A program made the translations under genes and the position numbers. The notes below the pieces were generated by a model, which saw nothing but the letters and a program-made list of their open reading frames with translations, did not search any database and was not told the origin of the DNA. From NCBI RefSeq assembly GCF_004212635.1, contig NZ_PSRT01000084.1:1-36568 (forward strand): a stretch of DNA of 36,568 nucleotides. The letters run 5' to 3'. Source of the DNA: Bradyrhizobium genosp. SA-3. Its GTDB lineage: Bacteria; Pseudomonadota; Alphaproteobacteria; Rhizobiales; Xanthobacteraceae. This document shows positions 25,503 through 34,102 of the stretch, in pieces. Position 1 is the first letter of the stretch. Every line of letters begins with the position of its first letter.

Positions 25503-26237
25503 CTACGATAACCATTGTTGCATAACTCTTGTAATCGTCTGCCTCGTCAGAAGCTCCGCGATTTCATCCGTTACCGAAATTTTGCTCTTCGAACCCGCGG
25601 CGGGTCGGCTCATTTTCTTTAGTAACAATTGATGATGCAGCGAGCTGTCCGTGACTGGAGAGAGCCCATATTCGTGCGCCACTGCAAGGTGCGTGTTAAT
25701 TCCAATTGCGGATCCTGCAGCGTACGAGAAGTTCCAAGCGTATTCCTCTCCCCCATCAAAGACAATGTGAGAGCGCAGATCGCGATCTGCTGTCATCTTC
25801 TCAAGTAACTTTTCCGGCAGCTTCGGCTTAAAGACGTTCCATGTGGGTTGACCCGTCGTTTTATCGCGTTGAACGGGCAGCCCAAACTTCTGAGGCTGAC
25901 TCGCATTAGCCATCCAATCCTTGTCTTGGAGATCGGCTAGAATTGCGTCGACTGTAACTCGATCGTTAATCTTCTCGACCCCCTTCGGATCGATTGTTCG
26001 TACGATGCCTTCGTCAAAGAGTATCGGTAGCGCTACACCCAGATCGCGATAGCGACTGAATCGCGGATCTTCCTTTTCCAACCCTTTGAATAAATGCTCA
26101 CGCCATCTGTCATCATCTACAGGGTCGCAAAATGAGATGGTCTCGAATAACAGAAGCAATTGTTTCAGCGTCGGAACATTGATGCACCGCGAAAATGGAT
26201 AATACATAACATCCGACGAATCCGCGCTTGTGATCAT
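25503..26237 (-). pseudogene. N-terminal part of a split gene, possibly DUF6236-like
   Basis: About 244 residues ending at a TAG after MQQWLS. The segment VMYYPFSRCINVPTLKQLLLLFETISFCDPVDD resembles the start of DUF6236-type proteins, an uncharacterised family often found in accessory regions; this match is tentative. Acidic and basic residues alternate through the middle with no catalytic motif I can name. The start is uncertain: ATG at 26237 (MITSADSSDVMYYPF) or 26207 are candidates, and helical sequence continues further upstream in frame. Joined with the downstream part the protein would be about 395 residues. Low GC points to acquisition. Confidence 0.5.
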
Positions 26238-26430
26238 CTCAGGCAAATCCCGATGAAGAAGCTCCCGCAATGATTGCACAATACGGGCACGCACCAAATT
26301 AACCAATGCGATCTTGCAGATAAATGCGCCTGTGTCTCGCCCGATCGAGATCGAAAGAGGTTGAGCGATTTCAGTTCGCTGGCAACGCGATATCGGTAAG
26401 CGACGGTATTCTGTGCTGTCGTGAGGTAGC

Positions 26431-27645
26431 CTACTTGGTAGCTTTCGGCGGCGGCGCCTGCACCATCGGCGCAGCGGCCGCAAACAGCTCCTCCTTGCTA
26501 CCCGTCAGCGGCGGATAGATTCGCCTGCGGTTGATCGTCTCCTTGGTCACTTTCGCCGCCGCGCCGGTTGCGCGCACCTTGCGGTCCCAGCCTTCGGTAT
26601 AGAGCGCGCCCCAGCCCCCGAGATCGAGCACGGTCACGTACCAGTCGATCCGCAGCGGCAGCATCGGCAGGCCGGCGAGATCGGCCACCACATTGTGGCC
26701 GGCGAAGCGGCCCATGGGCCGCGCGAACTGACAGGACATCACGGTCGGATGCAGCCCGTCGATCACGCTCGAGGCAACGTCGCCGGCCGCGAACACGCCG
26801 CCAACATCCGCAACCCGCATGAAGGGATCGACCAGAATGCGCCCGAGGCGATCGCGCGCGTCCGGAAAGCTCGCCGTCAAGGGGCTTGCACGCATTCCGG
26901 CACACCAGATCACCGTCTGCGTTGCAATGAACTCGCCCGAGCTCAGGTGCATGCCAGCGGCCTCCACGGAGACAACACGCACGCCGAGGCGTGTCTCGAC
27001 GTCGAGCGACGACAATGCCGTCTCGATCACGGGGCGCGCGTTCGCGCCAATGGTCGCGCCGACCGCTGGATTGGGATCGACCAGGATAATGCGGCGGCTA
27101 CCGCAGATGCCCGCACGCGTCAGCCTGGCGGGCATCTCGGCCGCAACCTCGATGCCGGTGAAGCCGGCGCCGACCACCACCACCGTCGAACGCCCTGGCG
27201 ACGGGGCGCTGCGTCCAAGCGAGACGAGATGGTCCTCGAGGCGAAGTGCCGCAGCATAGGTGTCGACGTCGAAGGCGTGCTCGGCAAGGCCTGGAATGTC
27301 GGGACGCATCACCTCGCTGCCGAGCGCCAGCACGAGGCGGTCATAGTGCAACGTCTCCTCGCCGCCGCTGGTGACCAGCGAGATTTCGCGATGTGCCGGA
27401 TCGATGGCTTCAACCTCGCCGAGACCATGGCTGACGCCGATCGGATCGAGCAGTTGCGGCAGCGGTAGCGCGACCTCGCCGAGGTCGACCTCGTAATTGC
27501 GCACGCGGATGTTGTGATAGGGATTGCGGTCGATGACGCGGATCTCGATGTCGCGGTTCGCGCCGATCTCGTCGCGCTTGCGCGCAGCGCCGATGGCCGC
27601 CCACAGGCCTGCAAACCCGGCGCCGAGCACGACGATACGCGCCAT
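26431..27645 (-). CDS. ndh: Type II NADH dehydrogenase (NDH-2 family)
   Basis: A 404-residue pyridine nucleotide-disulphide oxidoreductase that transfers electrons from NADH to quinone without proton pumping. The N terminus IVVLGAGFAGLWAAIGAARKR is the FAD Rossmann motif, a second Rossmann motif VVVVGAGFTGIEVAAEMPARL near residue 160 binds NADH, and GVFAAGDVASS near residue 290 is the conserved C-terminal FAD contact. It lacks an obvious membrane helix, as expected for this peripheral enzyme. Other FAD-dependent reductases of the same fold cannot be excluded. It is monocistronic and borders the low-GC insert. Confidence 0.85.
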   Translation of the reverse strand: MARIVVLGAGFAGLWAAIGAARKRDEIGANRDIEIRVIDRNPYHNIRVRNYEVDLGEVALPLPQLLDPIGVSHGLGEVEAIDPAHREISLVTSGGEETLHYDRLVLALGSEVMRPDIPGLAEHAFDVDTYAAALRLEDHLVSLGRSAPSPGRSTVVVVGAGFTGIEVAAEMPARLTRAGICGSRRIILVDPNPAVGATIGANARPVIETALSSLDVETRLGVRVVSVEAAGMHLSSGEFIATQTVIWCAGMRASPLTASFPDARDRLGRILVDPFMRVADVGGVFAAGDVASSVIDGLHPTVMSCQFARPMGRFAGHNVVADLAGLPMLPLRIDWYVTVLDLGGWGALYTEGWDRKVRATGAAAKVTKETINRRRIYPPLTGSKEELFAAAAPMVQAPPPKATK

Positions 27646-27761
27646 GTCCGCCTACTATACTCTCCAAAGCAATCCCGCGGTCTGCCCGCGCAGACAGATA
27701 TAGCTCAACAGCCCGCGTCCACCAACTGCGGCAGCGCCGCACTGCTGCACAAAATCGCGAC

Positions 27762-28721
27762 TTACGCCTCGCGCAGCTCCGACGGCGTCGCGCCAAAACG
27801 CTTGCGGAAGGCGCGATTGAAATAGGACAGATCGGCGAAGCCCGAGGCGTGCGCAATGTCGCTGATCTTGCGTGCCCTGGCGCGGGGATCGCCGAGCAGC
27901 TTGCGGGCCTGTAGCAGGCGCTGCTCCAGCACGAATTCGGTGAAGGTCGTGCCGGCCTGCTCGAACAGACGCTGCGCCTGGCGCGGGCTGAGGCCCGAGC
28001 GCGTCGCGATCTCGGACAGGCAGAGATCGTTGCGGCCGAGCGCTGCCATCACGTCGGCGCGCATGAGATCGAGACGAGCCGCGGCATGCCCGCGTCCGCG
28101 CGCAAGTCCGGCATGCTCGGCGTCGGTCCCGAGCAGGAGGCCGACGAGATCGACCATGTGTTGCGCGGTCAGACGCTGGCCGACGGCATCGAGATGCGGC
28201 GCCTGATTGGCGGCGAGCGCATGGTAGCGGAAGATGGTCTCGGCGACCGCGCCGTCAGAGAGCACCTGCGACAGCTTCTCCTCCGCGCGCGGATTGATGT
28301 CGAGCAGCGCGCGGCGCGGCATGCGGATGGTGGTGAAGCGCTCCTCGTCGGTGTGACCGACGGTGCCGGTGATGCTCATGTCGACGAGCACCATCTGCGC
28401 CGGCGCGAGCTCGACGGTATGGCCGTTCTGCCCGACGCGGACGAGGCCCGCATGTCCCGCGATCAGCACGAGATCGTCGCTGCCGTCGGCAAGGTGGCTC
28501 TGCGTGCGTGAATATTGTGCGGAAGCGCCTTCGGGAATGGCGAGCGCGATGTTGTCGACGACGCTGACCTGGATCCGGCAGTCGATGCTCTCGCCCTGGC
28601 TCGGGCCGATATCGAGGCCGCAGGACGCGAAGGCCCGCTCGCGCCAATGCTCGAACGCCGGGCCGTGCGGCAGCCCCGCATATTGGTGAATGAAGATGCC
28701 CGGCGTTCTCGCTGCATCCAT
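27762..28721 (-). CDS. AraC-family transcriptional regulator
   Basis: A 319-residue regulator. The C-terminal AraC DNA-binding domain has both helix-turn-helix units: LCLSEIATRSGLSPRQAQRLFEQAGTTFTEFVLEQRL and ISDIAHASGFADLSYFNRAFRKRFGATPSELR. The N-terminal part matches the AraC-binding-like/cupin domain of the family. The ATG at 28721 has GAGAGGGG about 11 bases before it; a longer frame upstream lacks support. It is co-directional with, and 116 bp upstream of, the NADH dehydrogenase gene, but a regulatory link to it is not evident. Nothing is recognised in the 27646-27761 gap. Confidence 0.9.
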   Translation of the reverse strand: MDAARTPGIFIHQYAGLPHGPAFEHWRERAFASCGLDIGPSQGESIDCRIQVSVVDNIALAIPEGASAQYSRTQSHLADGSDDLVLIAGHAGLVRVGQNGHTVELAPAQMVLVDMSITGTVGHTDEERFTTIRMPRRALLDINPRAEEKLSQVLSDGAVAETIFRYHALAANQAPHLDAVGQRLTAQHMVDLVGLLLGTDAEHAGLARGRGHAAARLDLMRADVMAALGRNDLCLSEIATRSGLSPRQAQRLFEQAGTTFTEFVLEQRLLQARKLLGDPRARARKISDIAHASGFADLSYFNRAFRKRFGATPSELREA

Positions 28722-28877
28722 CTGATTTCTAGCCCCTCTCCGGCACCATGATCGGCGTGCCGACTGCAAATTCCGGGGATTTGACGCCGCCAAGTGCGGG
28801 GAGGTTCAAATCGGGGTCGGAATCGGCGGGACTTGTCGGGATGCGACGGAGGGTGGACCGTGGCGACAATTTTTGCT

Positions 28878-28949
28878 CGTAGCCCGCATGGAGCAGAGCG
28901 GAATGCGGGACGGTGGCCCCGGATTGCGCTGCGCTCCATCCGGGCTACG
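28878..28949. repeat. Imperfect palindrome (family 4)
   Basis: Arms CGTAGCCCGCATGGAG (28878-28893) and CTCCATCCGGGCTACG (28934-28949), 16 bp with one mismatch and an inner segment of 40 bases. It sits just after the anti-sigma factor gene on its downstream side. The remainder of 28722-28953 shows no gene. Confidence 0.75.
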
Positions 28950-28953
28950 ACAC

Positions 28954-30021
28954 CTACTTCTTCGCCGGCGCCGGCGGCTGCGTGGGCGGCACGGTCTCGA
29001 TCAGCTTGCCGGAAAACACCGGCGTCGAGGTCGGCTGGCCGTTGGGCGAACCGCCGGCCTGCTCGACGGTGACGGCGTAGGTCGCGCCGTTGACGACGTC
29101 GGAATCATAGGAAGCGAGCAGCGGACGCGCGGTGAAATCGCTTGCACCGATCACGCCGAGCGAGCGCGGCCGCGGCAGCTTGTCAGAGATCAGCCAGAGC
29201 TCGAAGCTCTTGCCGGGCTCCGGGGTCGCGCCGACCTTCCGGACCGTGAAATTCCGCGTCGCACCGTCGACGGTGAGGATGAAGGCGGGGCCGCCACCCT
29301 GACCCTGTAGCAAGGCAACATATTGCGCGGAGGCGGTGAGCGGCGCGGCCGGTGTCTTCACTTCCACCGTCTGGATGCGCGGCGCAGGACGCAAGGCGCC
29401 CGGCAGCGCATCGGGCAGGAAGATCTGAAGCGACAGCGTCACGAGTAGCGCGGCCGCAACTGCGCCGACGGCGGATGCGATGTTGCGCCAGCGCTTCACG
29501 CGCCCCTCGAGACGGATCACATTGCCATCGTCGACGACCGGCGCCTGCGGCGCGCGGACGACGTTGAGATCCGGGGCATGGACCTGCGGGATGAACTGCG
29601 GCGCGATGTCCGGGATGGCGTCGGGCTCGGGACGCGACGGCTCCGGCTGCTCCGCTTCGGGTTGCTGCGGCTCCGGGGACTGCACGCCCTCCGTCGCGGC
29701 TTCCGATGACGCAGTCTCCGGCGAGGGCAATTCCGGTATGGGCGGAGGTGGCGGCGGCGAAACCTCGGCAAGCGCAGGCGGCTCCTGCGCAAGCGCCGTG
29801 CGCGCGATCTCGGACCTGATGTTCTCCCACACGATCGGACGCGGTTCGACCGAGCCGACCATCTGGTTGAGGACGCCGAGCCGATGAGCCCAGGCCCGCA
29901 CCATCTCGGCGAACGCCTCATCCACCGCCATCATGGTCTCGACCTGCGCGCGCCCGTCGGCGTCGAGCGTACCGAGCGCATATTCCGCGGCGAGCGCGAT
30001 ATGGTCCTCCGTGTAGGCCAT
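28954..30021 (-). CDS. Anti-sigma factor, RskA type
   Basis: A 355-residue membrane-anchored anti-sigma factor. The N-terminal cytoplasmic sigma-binding domain reads YTEDHIALAAEYALGTLDADGRAQVETMMAVD (residues 3-35). A long Pro/Glu linker spans about 80-150. One transmembrane helix follows (IASAVGAVAAALLVTLSLQIFLP, about 185-207). The periplasmic C-terminal domain carries PEPGKSFELWLISD, typical of RskA proteins. GAAGGAAA precedes the ATG at 30021. It follows the ECF sigma gene and probably holds that sigma factor inactive until a signal causes release. Confidence 0.88.
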   Translation of the reverse strand: MAYTEDHIALAAEYALGTLDADGRAQVETMMAVDEAFAEMVRAWAHRLGVLNQMVGSVEPRPIVWENIRSEIARTALAQEPPALAEVSPPPPPPIPELPSPETASSEAATEGVQSPEPQQPEAEQPEPSRPEPDAIPDIAPQFIPQVHAPDLNVVRAPQAPVVDDGNVIRLEGRVKRWRNIASAVGAVAAALLVTLSLQIFLPDALPGALRPAPRIQTVEVKTPAAPLTASAQYVALLQGQGGGPAFILTVDGATRNFTVRKVGATPEPGKSFELWLISDKLPRPRSLGVIGASDFTARPLLASYDSDVVNGATYAVTVEQAGGSPNGQPTSTPVFSGKLIETVPPTQPPAPAKK

Positions 30022-30031
30022 CACTTTCCTT

Positions 30032-30056
30032 CACCTCTCCCCAACGGGGAGAGGTG
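30032..30056. repeat. Single-hairpin unit of the mosaic palindrome (family 5)
   Basis: Perfect 11-bp arms CACCTCTCCCC and GGGGAGAGGTG with a 3-base loop, in the 77-bp gap between the sigma and anti-sigma genes. It matches one hairpin of the composite element at 30678-30800. It may attenuate anti-sigma expression relative to sigma. Confidence 0.8.
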
Positions 30057-30098
30057 GACTGTCGTTGCCGCACTGGTTCCTGCCACTCTCATCATCCT

Positions 30099-30644
30099 CT
30101 AAAGTCCGAGGCACTCGCGGATATCCAACATGCTGCGCCGGAGCCACGTCTTCACCGTGTTGACGGGCGCGGCGAATTTCTCCGCCAGTTGCTCGCGGCT
30201 CCAGCCGTTGTAATAGGCGAGAAGCACGAGCCGCTGGCGATCCGGCTCGAGCCGGCCGATACATTCCAGGAGCTGCTTCAACTCCTCGGTCATCTCCCTC
30301 CGCGCCAGCGGATCAGGACTGTCGGCTGCCACCTCCATCGCCTGAGGCTCTTCCTCGATTGAGACTTCGGACCTCTTGCGCACGATGTCGATCGCACGGT
30401 TGCGCGCGATCGATGCCATCCACGTGATCGGCGAGGACATGGCCGGATTGAACTGGCCGGCGCTGTTCCAGATCTTGACGTAGGCCTCTTGAATGACCTC
30501 CTCTGCGAGATCCTGCCGGCGCAAGATACGGAGCACGACGCCATAAAGTTTTGCGCGCGTGGCGACGTAGAGCCGCTCGAACGCGGCCTGATCGCCCTTC
30601 GCCACCGCCTCAATCAGCCCGACCAGCTCTGCTGGCGTCAGCAT
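30099..30644 (-). CDS. ECF-type RNA polymerase sigma factor (SigK-like)
   Basis: A 181-residue ECF sigma factor with region 2 (AFERLYVATRAKLYGVVLRILRRQDLAEEVIQEAYVKIWNSAGQF and ITWMASIARNRAIDIVRKR) and region 4 (ELKQLLECIGRLEPDRQRLVLLAYYNGWSREQLAEKFAAPVNTVKTWLRRSMLDIRECL). The sequence style, with DLAEEVIQEAYVKIW, fits the SigK/ECF19-like group, which pairs with RskA-type anti-sigma factors such as the one directly downstream. The ATG encodes MLTPAELVGLIEAVAKGD. What activates it is not visible. Confidence 0.93.
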   Translation of the reverse strand: MLTPAELVGLIEAVAKGDQAAFERLYVATRAKLYGVVLRILRRQDLAEEVIQEAYVKIWNSAGQFNPAMSSPITWMASIARNRAIDIVRKRSEVSIEEEPQAMEVAADSPDPLARREMTEELKQLLECIGRLEPDRQRLVLLAYYNGWSREQLAEKFAAPVNTVKTWLRRSMLDIRECLGL

Positions 30645-30677
30645 TCAGCCCCCTGAAAAGCGGCCCGTCGCTTCCCT

Positions 30678-30800
30678 TCACCTCTCCCCGACGGGGAGAG
30701 GTCGATTTGCGCAGCAAATCGGGTGAGGGGGCGCAGGGCTAACGGGGGACCGTCACCCCTCACCCGGCGCTCCGCGCCGACCTCTCCCAAGGAGAGGTGG
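30678..30800. repeat. Composite mosaic palindrome of five nested hairpins (family 5)
   Basis: Within 123 bp: ACCTCTCCCC/GGGGAGAGGT (30680-30702), CGATTTGC/GCAAATCG (30703-30721), GGGTGAGGGG (30721-30730) with CCCCTCACCC (30756-30765), GGCGC/GCGCC (30766-30778) and ACCTCTCC/GGAGAGGT (30780-30798). It sits upstream of the sigma gene, and its first hairpin recurs alone after that gene. Together with the terminator this accounts for the 30645-30959 gap. Confidence 0.85.
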
Positions 30801-30897
30801 GCACCGCTGTTGCTGGCACAGCATTCATTCCCACCACCATAGCGCGCGACAAAGCCGACCACCAAGCGGCGCGCCGCCACACTGTGGACAGCACATA

Positions 30898-30925
30898 CGA
30901 AAACCCGGACCTTGCGGGTCCGGGT
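30898..30925 (-). terminator. Terminator of the fliI-fliJ unit
   Basis: On the minus strand, ACCCGGACC and GGTCCGGGT form a 9-bp stem with a 5-base loop followed by TTTTCG, 34 bp after the fliJ stop. Confidence 0.82.
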
Positions 30926-30959
30926 CTTGCAGATTTCTCGGCGATCTGGCTGCTGGCCG

Positions 30960-31379
30960 TTAGGCGACGGCGCCGATGCGGGCGCGCATCAGGCCGATGC
31001 TGTCGAGGTCGGCCTGCTCGCGGGCGTTCTCCTCGGCGCGTTCGCGGGCCTGGTCGCGCTCGTCCAGCAGCTCGACCTTCTTCAGCTCCTCGAAGGCCTC
31101 GGCCAGCGCGGCCTTGGCTTCATCGAGCTGGCCCTTGAGCTCGTCGGCCGAGCGGGTCAGGTTCTCGCGGCGCTGGATCGCGGCCTTGGCATAGGTCGGG
31201 TAGGCGAAGTGCGAGGGATCGTTGATCCCGGCGCGCTCCTGCTCGGTCTGGATCTCGCGCTCGAGGTCGACCGACATCCGCTGGAAGTCGGCGATCATGG
31301 TCTCGATCTGGGTGACCCGGCGGCGCTTCTCGTCGACCTGAAACTTCTTCAGGCGGATGAGGGTATCACGTGACTTCAT
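30960..31379 (-). CDS. fliJ: Flagellar export chaperone FliJ
   Basis: A 139-residue, almost wholly helical coiled-coil protein (MKSRDTLIRLKKFQVDEKRRRVTQIETMIADFQRMSVDLEREI, then ENLTRSADELKGQLDEAKAALAEAFEELKKVELLDERDQAR). Length and the N-terminal LIRLKKFQVDEKRR signature match FliJ, which binds FliI and FlhA in the cytoplasm during flagellar protein export. It follows fliI by 121 bp on the same strand and is ended by a terminator. An ordinary coiled-coil protein is the only alternative, made unlikely by the neighbour. Confidence 0.9.
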   Translation of the reverse strand: MKSRDTLIRLKKFQVDEKRRRVTQIETMIADFQRMSVDLEREIQTEQERAGINDPSHFAYPTYAKAAIQRRENLTRSADELKGQLDEAKAALAEAFEELKKVELLDERDQARERAEENAREQADLDSIGLMRARIGAVA

Positions 31380-31500
31380 CGACTCGTACTCCCCAGAAGT
31401 CCCCCCGCTGCACGTGGGACGGCACCGGTCACCCCATAGGCCCGATCGGGGCCAAGACCGGCTCTGCTACTCTGTGGGATCGGATGATGACCTGACAAAG

Positions 31501-32826
31501 TTAGCGTTCCGTTTCCAAATTGCCCAGGATTTGCGCCAATTGGCGGTAGCCGTCGGCGAGTGATGCCTTTTCGTCCTTGCGCTGGCGCAGGAAGGCCTCC
31601 AGCGGCTCGTGCAGGCGGATCGCCTCGTCGACCTCGGGGCTGGAGCCGGCCCGGTAGGCGCCGAGCCGGATCAATTCCTCCATATCGGCATAGGTCGCCA
31701 TCACCTGCCGTGCCCGCTGGATGGTCGGCCAGAATTGCGGGTCGGCCGATTTCGGCATGGTGCGGGAGACGGATTTGAGGATGTTGATGGCGGGGTAGCG
31801 GCCGCGCTCGGCGATCGAGCGCTGCATCACGATGTGGCCGTCGAGGATGCCGCGGACGGCATCCGCAATCGGCTCGTTATGGTCGTCGCCGTCGACCAGC
31901 ACGGTGAAGATCGCGGTGATGGCGCCCTCCCCCAGGCCCGGTCCGGCGCGCTCCAAAAGCTTCGGCAGTTCGGTGAACACGGTCGGCGTGTAGCCCTTGG
32001 CCGTCGGCGGCTCGCCGGCGGACAGGCCGATCTCGCGCTGGGCCATGGCAAAGCGCGTCACCGAGTCCATCAGGCACAGCACGTCCTTGTCCTCGTCGCG
32101 AAAATACTCGGCGACCGCGAGCGTCAGATACGCGGCCTGACGGCGCATCAGCGCCGGCTCGTCCGAGGTCGCGACCACCACGACGGACCGCGCAAGGCCC
32201 TCCTCGCCGAGGTCGTCCTGCAAGAATTCCTGGACCTCGCGGCCGCGTTCGCCGATCAGCCCGATGACGCTGACCGCCGCATCGACGTTGCGCGCCAGCA
32301 TCGACAGCAGCACCGACTTGCCGACGCCGGAGCCCGCGAAGATACCCATGCGCTGGCCGCGACAGCAGGTGAGAAAGGTGTTCATCGCGCGCACGCCGAG
32401 ATCGAGCGGCGCGCCGACGCGCTTGCGCGAATGCGCGGGCGGCGGCGTATTGCGGAACGGCATCGGCGAAGAACCTTGCGGCAACGGCCCCTTGCCGTCG
32501 ATCGGCTCGCCCAGCGCATTGACGACGCGGCCGAGCCAGGCCGCCGACGGTCGCACTTGATTGGCGGCATTGGCGATGACCGCCTTGCAGCCGCGGCGCA
32601 CGCCGTCGAGACCGGCGAACGGCATCACCACAGCATTGTTGCCGGAGAAGCCGATCACCTCGCAGGGGATGGAGCGGTTGGCGCCGGTTTCGATCACCAG
32701 CCGCGCGCCGACCGACATGGCGTGAATGGGACCGGCCACCTCGACCATCAGGCCGCGCACGCCGACTACGCGGCCGTAAATATTAATGCCGTCGATGTCG
32801 CCGATCTGTTCGGCCAAAGCCTTCAT
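31501..32826 (-). CDS. fliI: Flagellum-specific ATP synthase FliI
   Basis: A 441-residue ATPase that energises type III export of flagellar proteins. Walker A is GIFAGSGVGKS at about residues 160-172 and Walker B-type CLMDSVTRFAMAQREIGLSAGEPPTAKGYTPTVFTELPKLLERAGPG follows, the latter strongly characteristic of FliI/HrcN. The beta-barrel domain is in the first ~100 residues and the C-terminal helical domain ends ADGYRQLAQILGNLETER. It forms an operon with fliJ. A candidate CtrA box lies about 85 bp before its start, and ctrA itself is transcribed divergently from the same intergene. Confidence 0.96.
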   Translation of the reverse strand: MKALAEQIGDIDGINIYGRVVGVRGLMVEVAGPIHAMSVGARLVIETGANRSIPCEVIGFSGNNAVVMPFAGLDGVRRGCKAVIANAANQVRPSAAWLGRVVNALGEPIDGKGPLPQGSSPMPFRNTPPPAHSRKRVGAPLDLGVRAMNTFLTCCRGQRMGIFAGSGVGKSVLLSMLARNVDAAVSVIGLIGERGREVQEFLQDDLGEEGLARSVVVVATSDEPALMRRQAAYLTLAVAEYFRDEDKDVLCLMDSVTRFAMAQREIGLSAGEPPTAKGYTPTVFTELPKLLERAGPGLGEGAITAIFTVLVDGDDHNEPIADAVRGILDGHIVMQRSIAERGRYPAINILKSVSRTMPKSADPQFWPTIQRARQVMATYADMEELIRLGAYRAGSSPEVDEAIRLHEPLEAFLRQRKDEKASLADGYRQLAQILGNLETER

Positions 32827-32909
32827 CTGTGGGCCTTCATAAGGGGCGCCTTCGTCATCCGGGGCTTCACGGTGAAAACCTTAAGTTTCGCCATATTTCT
32901 GAACGGCGC

Positions 32910-32924
32910 TTAACTTCGTGTTTA
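32910..32924 (-). promoter_or_regulatory. Candidate CtrA box upstream of fliI
   Basis: TTAA-CTTCGTG-TTTA matches TTAA-N7-TTAA with one mismatch, about 85 bp from the fliI start codon. Its position suits control of the fliI-fliJ unit by CtrA. Confidence 0.55.
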
Positions 32925-32990
32925 CCCGCATCATTAATCATTGCGTCACTGTCTTTGAGACTGAGCGTGACTTCCCTTCAGAAGAAGGCT

Positions 32991-33160
32991 GAGTCGCGGG
33001 AGTCGGTTAGGCCCGTCTCTTAAAGTGGAGCTTGAACGGAATCGGGTGACGAAAGCTGCTTCGTACGCAAGACCTTAGGGCGATTCGGCAAAAATTGCAC
33101 CGGGGGGACTTGCGTTCCAGAATCAGAGTTTGTTAACCATCTGTTGTCAGGATCCGAATC
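32991..33160 (+). promoter_or_regulatory. ctrA upstream region with six GANTC sites and a partial CtrA box
   Basis: GANTC sites (recognised by CcrM methyltransferase) begin at 32991, 33000, 33039, 33082, 33120 and 33156. A partial CtrA box TTAA-CCATCTG-TTGT is at 33133-33147. In Caulobacter, ctrA transcription responds to GANTC methylation and to CtrA itself; the same logic here is inferred. The rest of 32827-33239 contains the fliI promoter side and no gene. Confidence 0.6.
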
Positions 33161-33239
33161 AGTTGTTCAAAGGCGTTTTGTTGAGTGCCGCGAATGCGGC
33201 CGACCTGACGCCCAGGAGCGGCGACTATGGGGAACTGGC

Positions 33240-33941
<702 letters not shown>

Positions 33942-33990
33942 TCCTGGGTTTACGTCGCAAGCCCCTCGGGGCTCGCTCCTCCCAGCCTGG

Positions 33991-34021
33991 ACCCCGCCGC
34001 AAATGGCGGGGTTTTGTTTTT
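33991..34021 (+). terminator. Terminator of ctrA
   Basis: ACCCCGCC (33991-33998) and GGCGGGGT (34005-34012) enclose GCAAAT and are followed by TTTGTTTTT. A smaller hairpin AGCCCC-TC-GGGGCT lies at 33960-33973. Confidence 0.88.
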
Positions 34022-34102
34022 GGGGCCGCCTCATACGAAGCTTAACGTTTGAACCGCTACCCTCCGCCAGCCGACGAATGGTCGCTGCACGATGGGGGAA
34101 CG

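Larger units (their letters stand above)
25003..26430. other. Lower-GC insert, probable horizontally acquired segment
   Basis: Base composition drops visibly from the surrounding GC-rich DNA to roughly even AT/GC, codon choice changes with it, and composition returns to normal at the stop codon of the NADH dehydrogenase gene (26431). It holds one gene split by a stop codon. No integrase, tRNA or target-site repeat was seen at its edges. Confidence 0.6.

Noticed and set aside
25495..25505. AGGAGG at the TAG codon as ribosome-binding site for the downstream part
   Set aside because: The only start at suitable spacing is an out-of-frame TTG that stops after three codons.
25003..26430. Integrative element with attachment sites
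   Set aside because: No integrase, tRNA or flanking duplication was found, so only a low-GC insert is claimed.
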